Shown: positions 10,392 through 19,045 of the stretch, piece after piece
How positions within the stretch are numbered: position 1 is the first letter of the stretch
Layout of the letters: each line of letters begins with the position of its first letter
Assembly (NCBI RefSeq): GCF_006542275.1
Contig: NZ_CP041217.1
Coordinates: forward strand, 5,396,501 to 5,460,500
DNA from: Saccharibacillus brassicae
GTDB lineage: Bacteria > Bacillota > Bacilli > Paenibacillales > Paenibacillaceae
Length of the DNA: 64,000 nt
Direction: 5' to 3'
The notes under the pieces: model-generated
Seen by the model: the letters and a program-made list of their open reading frames with translations, nothing else
Databases searched by the model: none
What the model was told of the DNA's origin: nothing
Position numbers and translations under genes: made by a program

Positions 10392-11117
10392 ATGACCGAT
10401 TCCCGTTATCTCAAACGTACGATTGTGAAAGAAGTCATTGCCAGCGCCTTTCTGAACGAAGACCGGGCGCTGCGCATCTACCTTCCTCCCGGTTACAATG
10501 AAGTACTCAGCTATCCGGTCGTGTACTGCCAGGACGGCGAAGAGTTTTTCAATTTCGGCCGTATCGCGACCTATGCCAATCAGCTCATTCTCGACGAAGG
10601 CGTGGAACCGTTCATCGTCGTCGGCATCGAAGTGGACGTCAAGACGCGCACGGCCGAATACGCGCCGTTCGGCGACCGGCACGAAGCCTACGTCAACTGC
10701 ATCATGCGGGAGATCATTCCGTTCGTCGAGCAGAAATACCGCGTTCGCGGCGACGACCGTATCCTGGCCGGCGATTCGCTCGGCGGTTCGATGTCGCTGC
10801 ATCTGTCGCTGTTATACCCGGGCGAGTTCCCGCGCATCATCAGCCTCTCGGGCGCCTACTACGAAGAGTCCCAGGACATCATTGCCCGCGAGGAAGATCT
10901 GGGATGGTTGGACACGTACATGATCGTCGGCCTGCAGGAAAATGAATACAAAACCGATCACGGCACATTCGATTTCGTCGACCTTAACCGCCGAACGCGC
11001 GACCTGCTGCTGGACCGTGGAGCGAAGGTGCATTATATGGAAAAGGAAGGCAAACATCTGTGGGGATTTTGGCAAAAAGAACTGCCGGACGCACTCCTCT
11101 ATTTCTTAACCCGATAA
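10392..11117 (+). CDS. Putative esterase of the alpha/beta hydrolase fold (enterochelin-esterase-like)
   Basis: A 241-aa cytosolic alpha/beta hydrolase. The nucleophile elbow GDSLGGS is clear, and C-terminal GKHLWGFW supplies a plausible catalytic His. YLPPGYNEVLSYPVVYCQDGEEFF matches the Esterase D / enterochelin esterase family (PF00756). The ATG at 10392 is chosen because AAGGAG is 8 bases upstream; an in-frame ATG at 10356 has no such site. The natural substrate cannot be read from sequence: carbohydrate acyl esters or siderophore esters are options. It faces away from the pdh operon and is followed by thiN on the same strand. Confidence 0.8.
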   Translation: MTDSRYLKRTIVKEVIASAFLNEDRALRIYLPPGYNEVLSYPVVYCQDGEEFFNFGRIATYANQLILDEGVEPFIVVGIEVDVKTRTAEYAPFGDRHEAYVNCIMREIIPFVEQKYRVRGDDRILAGDSLGGSMSLHLSLLYPGEFPRIISLSGAYYEESQDIIAREEDLGWLDTYMIVGLQENEYKTDHGTFDFVDLNRRTRDLLLDRGAKVHYMEKEGKHLWGFWQKELPDALLYFLTR

Positions 11118-11238
11118 GCGCTCTCCAACGCGCTTATTTTTGACAATGCTGCAAACGCCTTCAAAACTTTTTTGCGAAACGCAACCCTTGCGGCGGCCGA
11201 CTCTCCGACCTTGAAACGACGGCCGCCTTCGAAGTTCG

Positions 11239-11268
11239 TTGTACGCTTCGCCCTGTGTCCGCTATACT
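11239..11268 (+). promoter_or_regulatory. Candidate promoter of thiN
   Basis: TTGTAC at 11239-11244 and TATACT at 11263-11268 are 18 bases apart, about 70 bases before the thiN ATG. Confidence 0.5.
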
Positions 11269-11337
11269 GGATATCAGCACAGCAAGCCTGCTTGTTTCGA
11301 CAAAAGTACCGAACCCGAAAGGAGGAGAAACTGCGTC

Positions 11338-11979
11338 ATGAACGACACACGCGTCATTATCGTATCCGGCGGATTGTGGACCGACGACTATCTGGATTAT
11401 ATCCGCCCCGGCGACCTGCTCATCGGAGCCGACCGCGGCGCTCTCATGCTGATCGAACGCGGGCTTCGCCCGGATATCGCGGTAGGCGATTTCGATTCGG
11501 TCTCGCCCGAAGACGCGGAGCGCATCCGCGTGCTCAGCGGACGGATCGACACCTGCGACCCGGTCGACAAAAATTATACGGACACGGAACTCGCTTTCGA
11601 GCTGGCGTTGAACGAGCGGCCGTCGGAGATCGTCATGCTCGGCGTGACGGGCGGACGGATGGACCATACGCTGGCCAACGTGCAGCTGCTTATTCGCGCG
11701 CTGCGCCGGCAGGTAGTCTGCACGATCCGCGACCGCAACAACTATATTCAGCTGACCGGCAGCCAACTGGTCGTCGAAGACCGCGGATTTACATACGTGT
11801 CCCTCATTCCCGCCACGATGGAAGTGAGCGGGGTTACGCTGGAAGGTTTCGAGTATCCGCTCGAGAACGCGACGCTTCGCCAGGGGCAATCGTTGTCCGT
11901 CAGCAACAAGCTGTCGGGCCCCTCGGGCACCGTCTCGATCGAAAGCGGATTGTTATTGGTCATTCAGAGCCGGGATTGA
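11338..11979 (+). CDS. thiN: Thiamine diphosphokinase
   Basis: Transfers pyrophosphate from ATP to thiamine, giving thiamine diphosphate, the cofactor of the PdhA subunit encoded nearby. The 213-aa product has the ThiN/YloS pattern: GADRGALMLIERGLRPDIAVGDFDSV (read as two pieces), the acidic site DPVDKNYTDTELA, and GVTGGRMDHTLANVQLL. The ATG at 11338 follows GGAGGAG closely. A longer in-frame ATG at 11239 would overlap the candidate promoter and is rejected. A strong terminator follows the gene. Confidence 0.93.
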   Translation: MNDTRVIIVSGGLWTDDYLDYIRPGDLLIGADRGALMLIERGLRPDIAVGDFDSVSPEDAERIRVLSGRIDTCDPVDKNYTDTELAFELALNERPSEIVMLGVTGGRMDHTLANVQLLIRALRRQVVCTIRDRNNYIQLTGSQLVVEDRGFTYVSLIPATMEVSGVTLEGFEYPLENATLRQGQSLSVSNKLSGPSGTVSIESGLLLVIQSRD

Positions 11980-12045
11980 GTCCGTATGCAGCCATCGGTT
12001 GCATCCGTGCCTGCTCCATGCCCGCCGCGGCCGCCTACGCCGTTC

Positions 12046-12098
12046 AAACGCGCAAATTCCCCCGCCGCCCGGCGGCGAGGGAATTTGCGCGTTTTTTT
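12046..12098 (+). terminator. Intrinsic terminator of thiN
   Basis: A sixteen-base perfect outer stem (12046-12061 with 12079-12094) encloses a second GC hairpin and ends in a run of seven T on the plus strand. Confidence 0.92.
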
Positions 12099-12254
12099 AA
12101 CTCCGAAAATCATCCGGTTTTTGGAAAAAGAATCCGTAGACCTGCCGCGTGCATTCGGTATATATTAGGTTTACTATACGGGCGGCATGCCCACTGACGA
12201 AGCTCAATTCTGTTTGTGCGTTCAATTATTTTCGGTTAGGGAAAGGCGGACTTT

Positions 12255-12572
12255 ATGGATATCGGAAGCAAACTGCGCTATTTGCGCAAAGCACGTCATC
12301 TCTCCTCGGTCGAACTCGCTCAACGTGCGAACGTCTCTCAATCCTCGATCAGCGATATCGAATGCAATCGTCGCTCTCCCCGGCTCAATACGTTAAGCAG
12401 CCTCAGCCGCGCGCTGGGCATCCCTTTGTCGGAGCTGCTCCCGGTCGACGATCTGCTTGAACATCCTCTAAAAGAAGAAGAACGGCAGCTGCTCGATCTG
12501 TTCGGCCGCATGAACGAATCGCAGCAGCAGAATTTGTTGGAGCTGCTCCAAAGTTTTTCCGCAAAATCATGA
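12255..12572 (+). CDS. XRE-family helix-turn-helix regulator
   Basis: A 105-aa Cro/CI-type DNA-binding protein. The helix-turn-helix occupies roughly residues 5-60 (LRYLRKARHLSSVELAQRAN, then SQSSISDIECNRRSPRLNTL). The C-terminal 45 residues are helical, acidic and Gln-rich, and may dimerise, as in SinR-like proteins. Targets are unknown. It converges on the Tad-like operon whose last gene ends 35 bases downstream, so a link to that operon is possible but unproven. Confidence 0.85.
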   Translation: MDIGSKLRYLRKARHLSSVELAQRANVSQSSISDIECNRRSPRLNTLSSLSRALGIPLSELLPVDDLLEHPLKEEERQLLDLFGRMNESQQQNLLELLQSFSAKS

Positions 12573-12606
12573 AAGCCGTTTCTTGCGGTTTTGCTTCTGC
12601 CGGAAC

Positions 12607-13590
12607 TCAAGGTTTCGGTCGCCGGATCGGAAAATAACCGGACTGCGCCGCTTCCCGCTCGCTGCCGAACGTCTCCTCGTTCGGGGCCGGAAGCTCGGCA
12701 CGGTCGCGCGAATAATAACGGATGCCGCTGATCGGATCGGCCGCTCCGTACACCTGCTTGGTTCGGACCAGCCTTCCTCCGCCGAACGCGTAATGGTTGT
12801 ACGCCTGATCGCCGACCGGAATCCCCTGCAAAAAAGCCGCGATTCCGATATCGTCGATACCGTTGTCCCATTCTTCGCGCGAAATTTGCGGAAGCGTGAA
12901 CAGATAATCCACTCCGTAGCGCGCCGCATATCGATTATGCCGGTGAATGGCATGCGCCAGGTCGTTTTGGATCCCGTTCAGGATCGTCCGCCGGCGCACG
13001 CTCTCGAACGTATCCGCATCCTTCAATAGAGGAACATTCGTCTCTGAAGCGATCTCTTCCCGCATTCCCTGCACCCAGACCTGCCGGCTTCGATCATGGA
13101 TCTTCACGAAGCGGTCCAGCGTAAACTGAATGACAGAACCGCCGGCATCCGAGTAGGCGTACGGTTTTTTGGGCGACCATACCGCCCGGAGCTGCGTTTG
13201 TCCGCCGGAATCGACGAATGACTCTGTCGCATAGATGAAGTAACCGTCGTAATCGATGACCGCGATCGCGGGCACGTAAGCGGCGAGCGCGCCGAGCGCA
13301 GCGGGATCGTCTCCCGTGCCCATATTCAGCGCCAGCGAACGATAGAACGTCTCGACCGCGCGTTCTTTGTCCGTTCCGAGAAATTTCCGCGAACCGTAAC
13401 CCGGCTGATCGCCTTGCGCCGTCGTATCGTTCAGTACGTAACCGGCATCCTGCACGGCCGTTCGAAGCATGGCGTCGTAGCGGCTGCTCAGCCGCAGGGC
13501 GGTATGCTGATCGTCCAGATGTATAGAAGCGATCCGAAACACCGGGAAAAAGATCAAGACGAACAGCAACGCGAAATTAACGATCTTCAT
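12607..13590 (-). CDS. Tad-like operon: membrane-anchored extracytoplasmic protein (gene 10)
   Basis: A 327-aa protein with one N-terminal hydrophobic segment (residues 3-22) and a long soluble, probably extracytoplasmic domain rich in aromatic and charged residues. No known domain was recognised. It has the layout of a TadE/F-like minor pseudopilin, but is larger than most. Its ATG lies inside the end of the preceding gene (14-base overlap), so it is translationally coupled as the last gene of the operon. It could be the tip or adhesin of the machine; this is inference from position and topology. Confidence 0.75.
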   Translation of the reverse strand: MKIVNFALLFVLIFFPVFRIASIHLDDQHTALRLSSRYDAMLRTAVQDAGYVLNDTTAQGDQPGYGSRKFLGTDKERAVETFYRSLALNMGTGDDPAALGALAAYVPAIAVIDYDGYFIYATESFVDSGGQTQLRAVWSPKKPYAYSDAGGSVIQFTLDRFVKIHDRSRQVWVQGMREEIASETNVPLLKDADTFESVRRRTILNGIQNDLAHAIHRHNRYAARYGVDYLFTLPQISREEWDNGIDDIGIAAFLQGIPVGDQAYNHYAFGGGRLVRTKQVYGAADPISGIRYYSRDRAELPAPNEETFGSEREAAQSGYFPIRRPKP

Positions 13591-14128
13591 TGAGAACCAT
13601 TCCTTCGTAATTGAGCGCTACCGTGGCGTTTTCGTCCGTATTGTCGTTCATCAGGAAATCCCACAGCTGCACGGCCGCGGTACGGTTGACGTTCTCAAGC
13701 TTGATCCCGATATAATCGCCCACCTGCATGTCGTAACGCCGGGCGGGGTCGTCCGCGCTGGAGATGGGGTTCGGGAACAATACCGCCAAAATCTGTTCGT
13801 TGTAAAATCCGTCGTAAAAAGCAGTGAACCGATTCTTGAACGTCGAAGGATCGGCCGGGTCCCCGTATTCCGGAACATACCTTTTGCGCAGATGCTCCAG
13901 CCGCACCTCGTACGGATTGCCGGTTGCGGCCAGCTGCGCGTTAAACGTCTCGTACATCTGCGGCGTAATATACCCTTTGGTGCGGGCGCTGTCGACAAAA
14001 CGGGTCACCGCCGCCTGAACGACAAGGTTTGCGATTTTGTCCTGGCTGCGCGCCTGTTCGTACAGCGGATACATAAACAACAGCAAGAGGCTCAGCAAAG
14101 CCGCGAAAATGCCGGTTATGTAGTTCAT
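13577..14128 (-). CDS. Tad-like operon: single-span pseudopilin-like protein (gene 9)
   Basis: A 183-aa protein with an N-terminal membrane segment (about residues 5-23) and a soluble domain. The layout resembles TadE/TadF minor pilins, but there is no canonical prepilin cleavage motif (G followed by EY at +5). It overlaps the previous gene by ATGA and the next by 14 bases, so its product is probably made in fixed ratio with them. Unknown family. Confidence 0.72.
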   Translation of the reverse strand: MNYITGIFAALLSLLLLFMYPLYEQARSQDKIANLVVQAAVTRFVDSARTKGYITPQMYETFNAQLAATGNPYEVRLEHLRKRYVPEYGDPADPSTFKNRFTAFYDGFYNEQILAVLFPNPISSADDPARRYDMQVGDYIGIKLENVNRTAAVQLWDFLMNDNTDENATVALNYEGMVLNEDR

Positions 14129-14511
14129 GTCCCGCTCCGGAACACCATTTTGTTTAACGTACCGTCTGCGCTTCTCTCATAGAACGCCCGGTAAGCGAGC
14201 TTAACGTTCAGGATCGCCGGATCGACGTTGTCTTCATTCGAACCGGATCGATACAGCTTCCCGTTTACCTCGATATCGGCTCCGTCTTCTGCGAGGCCGC
14301 GAATCATGAGCAGGATCTGTGCGCCGGAATAACGTTCTTCGTAATCAAGGCCGAGTTCCGTTTTGATTTTGCCGTCCTGGTCGGTGTTCAGTTCGTAGGC
14401 CAGCCGCGTTCCGGCGTCGATCGACCTTGCGACATCCGCCGCATACGTACAGGCGCCGATGAACAAAGCAAACATGGCGGCCAGCGTCATAAAACTTTTT
14501 GTATTCCCCAT
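14125..14511 (-). CDS. Tad-like operon: small membrane-anchored protein (gene 8)
   Basis: A 128-aa protein whose start is set at the ATG at 14511, preceded by GAGGAGA. A longer frame from 14547 has no ribosome site. Hydrophobic residues 6-22 (MTLAAMFALFIGACTYA) form a membrane anchor or signal peptide; a Cys sits in GACTYA, but no convincing lipobox. The rest is charged and acidic. It couples to gene 9 by an ATGA overlap. No family was recognised; the position suggests a minor pseudopilin. Confidence 0.7.
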   Translation of the reverse strand: MGNTKSFMTLAAMFALFIGACTYAADVARSIDAGTRLAYELNTDQDGKIKTELGLDYEERYSGAQILLMIRGLAEDGADIEVNGKLYRSGSNEDNVDPAILNVKLAYRAFYERSADGTLNKMVFRSGT

Positions 14512-14571
14512 ATCGGTCTCCTCGCCCCTCGCCGCCTTCCGCCCCATACGGAAGACGGTAAAGATTCGGCT

Positions 14572-15036
14572 TTATTTCGCCTGCGTAAATACGATGCCGC
14601 GTACCATATTGTTGGCATCGCGCACGATCGAAGATTTGAATTTGCCCGACGGATTGATGAAGTTGTTGTCCGCTTCGTTCAACGCCGGGCTGAGCGCCTT
14701 GTTCTTGGTCTCGCCGGTAATGACGCCCGTCGTCTGGTTGAACTGGCTGCCGTAGTACGTGGCGCCGCCTTTGCCGGTCAGGACGTACACGCCGAACTGC
14801 TCGTCGTTGTTGTACTGCCGTACGGCGTTCATGACCTGGCTGCCGGACAGCGTCGTATTCTCGTAAATATTGAAGCGGGTCTGCGACAGCTGTGTCTGGA
14901 TCGTCGAAAACTGGGTTTGTCCTTCTTTGGCCGCGTCCTGCGAAGAGATGAAGATCACGACGACCGTCGTAATCAAAGCCAGTGTCAGAAAAATGCCGGC
15001 GGCCAATTTCAAACCCGAAGTTGCGTTGCTTCCCAT
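14572..15036 (-). CDS. Tad-like operon: pilin-like single-span protein (gene 7)
   Basis: A 154-aa protein with a strongly hydrophobic segment at residues 10-31 and a Gln/Asn/Thr-rich domain, typical of exported pilin-like subunits. AAGGAG precedes the ATG. No Flp-type cleavage signature is visible, so it may be held in the membrane uncleaved or processed by an atypical enzyme. It directly follows the TadB/C-like gene, the usual place for pilin-like genes, and is the best candidate for a major structural subunit. Confidence 0.7.
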   Translation of the reverse strand: MGSNATSGLKLAAGIFLTLALITTVVVIFISSQDAAKEGQTQFSTIQTQLSQTRFNIYENTTLSGSQVMNAVRQYNNDEQFGVYVLTGKGGATYYGSQFNQTTGVITGETKNKALSPALNEADNNFINPSGKFKSSIVRDANNMVRGIVFTQAK

Positions 15037-15074
15037 AGATAACAGTCTCCTTTATACGATACATGGATTTGGAT

Positions 15075-17153
15075 TTAGATTTGGCCCAGTCGGGCAATCA
15101 GGTCTTTCATCTGCATAAACGACACGTACAGAAACGGAACGATAATATAGGCGCCGAGCATGAACATGACGGGAGCGAAGCCGATATCCCGGCCCCAACT
15201 CGCTTTGTTTTCGATCAGCCGGTCCATCGTTTCTTTTTTTTGTTCGCGGTAATACTCCTGTTCCATTTCCAAATCGTCGAACGCTTCCTGGATCGACAAA
15301 TGCTCCAGCGAATTTTCCAACCGTTCGATCAACCGGATAAAAGCAGGAAACGGCGCTTCGTGCTTCAGTTCAGCCAGCGCGGCGGCAGCGCCTCCGTCAA
15401 AATCGAGCAGGCAGCGCTGAAGCGCCGGCTTGAAGATCACCGCAAACCGTTCCAGCCACTCCAGCAGAATCTGCACGCTCATCCGGTCGAATTGGCTTAG
15501 AATCGAGATCAGCATTCGGAACTGGTCGACTTCGCTCTGCATATCCATACCGCGCACCCGGCGCTGGAAACGCAAAATGCCTACGGGAACGAACGATGCG
15601 GCCGCTCCGGCTGCGACAGCAAGCAGCAGCTCCCACGCTTTCAAATATTCGTCGTTCATCCGATCCAACTTCCGGGCGATGCGGACCGCCGCTTCATTCT
15701 GCTCCGCTTCGCCAAGTACCGCCCCGGCCGTATCCCGTACGCGTCTGCGCAGCGCTTCCTCCACGTCGCCCCGCATCCCTCGAAATTCATCCATGATTTT
15801 CCGGTCGAATGCTGTTCGCCGTTCGGCTTCCGCGCGTTCCGCTCCGTCGACCCGCCCGATCATGAGGCCGCCTTTTGGATACGTCGGCGCTTCCCGCACG
15901 CGCTGGATCATGCTGCCGTGGACGGACACGAACATCAGCGCCGACAGCAGGCCGACCGACAAGCCGAGCAGCAGCCGCCTGAGCGTCAGCCATTCAAGCA
16001 GAAGCGGCGAATTCGACTCTTTGAGCAGCCGGGAAAGATCGCTATGCGCTTTCGTATGCTTTTGCGGCACGAAACGATCAACGACGCAGCGAACGATCCG
16101 GTATTCGTACAATTTCTTTTCCCAGCGGATACCTCCGGGCTTGGGCACATACCGCGACTCTTCCGTTTCCGCCAGTTTGCGAATAAGTACGTACGCCGCT
16201 ACCGCTATCGCGTACAGCAGCAGTTTGGACGCCATGCCGATCCGTCCTTCGTAAAACTCGCCCATGAGCGGAAAATAATGCTCGGCCCAGCGTTCCAGCG
16301 GAAACGACAGCAGGATCGGCGCCAGCGCGATCAGGGTCAGGCTGTTCAGCTGATAACTGAGCCGGCTGCGGCGCAGCAGGTCGAAGTTGATGTCCTGCAC
16401 GAATTTGCCGATCGCGTTCAGGTACAGGGAACCTTTCGCCGTCGCTTTGTCTCCGTATTCCATAATCATGCAGGCGACACCCGTGAATGCTTTCAAATAC
16501 CGATTGGGCGCCACTTCGTAATACGCCGACAGGCTGCGCTCCGGGTCTTTGGCTGTCAGCACACTGTGCATCTGTTCGCCATGCAGTCTCATGTTGTGTC
16601 CGGCAAGCTGCGCGGCTTCGTAGATCGCTTCGTCTGCCATCCGGCTGGCCTGAAACTGGTGCCGGTTGTCTTCCAGAAAATCGCGAAAATGTTGGAGCAG
16701 CCGATTCTCCGCCCGATGCACGAACACGTCGATCAGCATGCCGTTCAGGACGAGGCAGCCGATCGCCCCAAGCAGCGTGACGGAGAAGCTGCGTCCGAGC
16801 AGCGTCAAAGCAAGCAGCAGTCCGATACTAATCAGCAGGACGGCATACGTGATCTTCATCGTTTCTTTGCGCAGCGTCATTTCGTCATACGGCCCCATGA
16901 TTGCCAAGCGCTGGCGAATCCGCCGGAGCTGTCCGCCAAGCAGCGGGAACTTCGCGGAGCGCACATATGATCGTTGATAGAAGCGATTGAACGCCGGATT
17001 GCCGGGTCCCGCTTGAGCCTTTCGATTCATCCAGCTGCCGCGCGGCTCCTTGCTGCCCGAAGCTTTTTGGCTTCGTCGCTTCAGGATCAACACCAGCACG
17101 AGCGGCACAAGATACAGAATCAACGCCAGAATGATCCACCACTTCAGGCTCAT
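15075..17153 (-). CDS. TadB/TadC-like inner-membrane platform protein (fused)
   Basis: A 692-aa polytopic protein that seems to join the two platform proteins of Tad systems. The N-terminal half has a lone span at residues 5-23, a paired span near 105-145 and a GspF-like cytosolic helical domain. The C-terminal half has a further helical domain (roughly 545-650, EQFRMLISILSQF-type pattern) and a final span near 660-680, as in TadC. A long charged region around 430-500 separates them. It overlaps the CpaF gene by ATGA. The platform role, converting ATPase motion to assembly, is known for the family; that this is a fusion is my reading of the topology. Confidence 0.78.
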   Translation of the reverse strand: MSLKWWIILALILYLVPLVLVLILKRRSQKASGSKEPRGSWMNRKAQAGPGNPAFNRFYQRSYVRSAKFPLLGGQLRRIRQRLAIMGPYDEMTLRKETMKITYAVLLISIGLLLALTLLGRSFSVTLLGAIGCLVLNGMLIDVFVHRAENRLLQHFRDFLEDNRHQFQASRMADEAIYEAAQLAGHNMRLHGEQMHSVLTAKDPERSLSAYYEVAPNRYLKAFTGVACMIMEYGDKATAKGSLYLNAIGKFVQDINFDLLRRSRLSYQLNSLTLIALAPILLSFPLERWAEHYFPLMGEFYEGRIGMASKLLLYAIAVAAYVLIRKLAETEESRYVPKPGGIRWEKKLYEYRIVRCVVDRFVPQKHTKAHSDLSRLLKESNSPLLLEWLTLRRLLLGLSVGLLSALMFVSVHGSMIQRVREAPTYPKGGLMIGRVDGAERAEAERRTAFDRKIMDEFRGMRGDVEEALRRRVRDTAGAVLGEAEQNEAAVRIARKLDRMNDEYLKAWELLLAVAAGAAASFVPVGILRFQRRVRGMDMQSEVDQFRMLISILSQFDRMSVQILLEWLERFAVIFKPALQRCLLDFDGGAAAALAELKHEAPFPAFIRLIERLENSLEHLSIQEAFDDLEMEQEYYREQKKETMDRLIENKASWGRDIGFAPVMFMLGAYIIVPFLYVSFMQMKDLIARLGQI

Positions 17154-19042
17154 GCCGGCTCACTTCCCCAGTACCGATCCAGAAACGCATGAAAAGCGGC
17201 GGCGTCTTCCCGTGACATATTGCCGGCCATCAGCTGCACTTTTCCCGGAGTCGGGCGCTGCACGGGTACGTAAGCGCCGTCCCGAAACGCGATGATGTCG
17301 CGGACTTCGAACGTGCGCCCGGTCATCCGCCGGTAATAACTCAGCTGCGCCTGCGCCAACACGTTCAACGCCTCCGCTTCGTTCGTGCCGGCGGCAAGCT
17401 TTCGGCCGAGCTCCGCGAACGATTCTTCGTCCGGATCGAGCGCGACGCATTCGGTCACGCGCTCGATATGACGGGTGCCGTCGCGTTCTTTTTCCAAATG
17501 CACGTCGAACGCGATCACGCTGGCCACCTGTTCCTCGGCGATCCGCTCGTTCTGGAACGTGCCTGTCTTGAGCAGCGAATTGCGCAGCGACCAGATCAGG
17601 TCTTTTGTCGTTTTGGCATGATGGCTGAATACCGTGAACTTGCTAGCCACCTGGGACATCTGCACGGCCCACGCCGCCACGGGGTCGGTCGCCACTTCGC
17701 CGAGAATATTGACCGCGCCGTCCGTTTTCTTCTGCAGATCCAGCCCCTCCTGCCCGCTGATATGGTCCGTTTCGCGGAAAGCCAGCGTGTTACGCTCGGG
17801 ATATAATCTGCGCAGATGCAGCTCGAACGCCAATTCCTGTATCCGCAAATTGAACGTGCCGTAGATGCTTTTGACCATCGCCATCAGCAGCGTCGTTTTG
17901 CCCGAACCTTGTTCCCCCGTCACGGCCGTCACCTGCGCACCTTTCATCAAGTAGTCGAGCATCCGGATCGGCAGATCGGAATGGTTGCCTTCCTCAGCGC
18001 CGAGCAGGCGCTCCAGGCTGAGATTCGGCAGATCGAATTTGCGGACGAAAAACGCCCAACTCTCGGAAAAGGGAGGCCGGACCACGACGACCCGCGAACC
18101 GTCCCGCATCTCGTTGATCCGATAAGCTTTCGCTTCCGACAGCTGTCCGGGACTGCCGAATTTGTAAATGTTCTGGCAGACCCGCTTGAGCTCAAGCAGG
18201 CTGCCGAAGCCGAGAAAAGCCAGCCGGATCGATTTGCCGCGATAGAAAATCCATACGCTGTCGCAGCCTTTGGGCGTCTCGCCGCGCATGGCACGCAGCA
18301 GCTCGACTTCGTCTTCCGTCTCGCGCATGTCCGGCAGCAGGCCGGATACGCCGCCCGATACGCCGTCGATCGTCTGGTCGCGCAGTTCGTCGATCGGCCC
18401 AAACCCTTTGTACTGCTGGTAGACGCGCTGCACGACAAGCTGCAGTTTGTCTTCAAAAGACAGGCGGGGCGCTTCGGCGCCGTAAATGGCTCTTATTTCT
18501 TCACCCGTAATAATATACGATTCGGTCGCCGCGTTCTCGATGACGAACTTCGGATCGGCAAGGCCGTGCTTGTCGATGAGCACGGTCAGAGCTTGCATTC
18601 CGTGTTCCCGCTTGTACGCATGCAGCAAAATATCGAACTTGTCCGTATCGGTCAGCAGGCGTTCGTCGCCGAACGGCAGGATGCGGTCGATCGTCGCTTC
18701 GCTCACGGCGCCGCCCCGCAGCAGCAGATCGGAGATAAACGATTTGACATACGTCTTGTCGGGCAGGCTGCCGGCATTGCACGTCTTGAGCGAACTTTTG
18801 AGTTCGGCTACGACGTTTCTCCGGCGTTCGAATTCTTCCGCCGACAGACCCAAATCGAGTAGGTTCGCATTGGCGAATTCGTTGATCGCCGCTGCCGCGT
18901 ACCGCTGGAGGTCGTCGATCGTCAGCAGCTCGTCTTCCGCTTCTTCGCCTGCGGCAGCCGCATTTCTGCGCAGCGCAAGCAAGAGCCCGAGCGCAAGCCC
19001 GCCGACAATCGCCGCGATCAGCATCGAATTGATTCCGTCCAT
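17150..19042 (-). CDS. CpaF/TadA-family secretion ATPase with N-terminal membrane anchor
   Basis: A 630-aa hexameric-type traffic ATPase that powers pilus assembly or secretion. Walker A is GEQGSGKTTLL near residue 385, and a Walker B-like NILGEVATDP lies near residue 462. The SHHAKTTKDLIWSLRN stretch corresponds to the His box of CpaF. Family members are normally cytosolic, but this one begins with a clear transmembrane stretch (IAAIVGGLALGLLLAL). The helical domain at 40-170 resembles the CpaF N-terminal domain. Start: ATG 19042, with GGGAG 11 bases upstream, somewhat distant. It ends inside the start of the TadB/C-like gene (ATGA). Confidence 0.88.
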   Translation of the reverse strand: MDGINSMLIAAIVGGLALGLLLALRRNAAAAGEEAEDELLTIDDLQRYAAAAINEFANANLLDLGLSAEEFERRRNVVAELKSSLKTCNAGSLPDKTYVKSFISDLLLRGGAVSEATIDRILPFGDERLLTDTDKFDILLHAYKREHGMQALTVLIDKHGLADPKFVIENAATESYIITGEEIRAIYGAEAPRLSFEDKLQLVVQRVYQQYKGFGPIDELRDQTIDGVSGGVSGLLPDMRETEDEVELLRAMRGETPKGCDSVWIFYRGKSIRLAFLGFGSLLELKRVCQNIYKFGSPGQLSEAKAYRINEMRDGSRVVVVRPPFSESWAFFVRKFDLPNLSLERLLGAEEGNHSDLPIRMLDYLMKGAQVTAVTGEQGSGKTTLLMAMVKSIYGTFNLRIQELAFELHLRRLYPERNTLAFRETDHISGQEGLDLQKKTDGAVNILGEVATDPVAAWAVQMSQVASKFTVFSHHAKTTKDLIWSLRNSLLKTGTFQNERIAEEQVASVIAFDVHLEKERDGTRHIERVTECVALDPDEESFAELGRKLAAGTNEAEALNVLAQAQLSYYRRMTGRTFEVRDIIAFRDGAYVPVQRPTPGKVQLMAGNMSREDAAAFHAFLDRYWGSEPA

Positions 19043-19045
19043 GTT

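Noticed and set aside
10257-10802. A 181-codon minus-strand frame opposite the esterase
   Set aside because: Shadow of the esterase, which has the GDSLGGS elbow and a good ribosome site.
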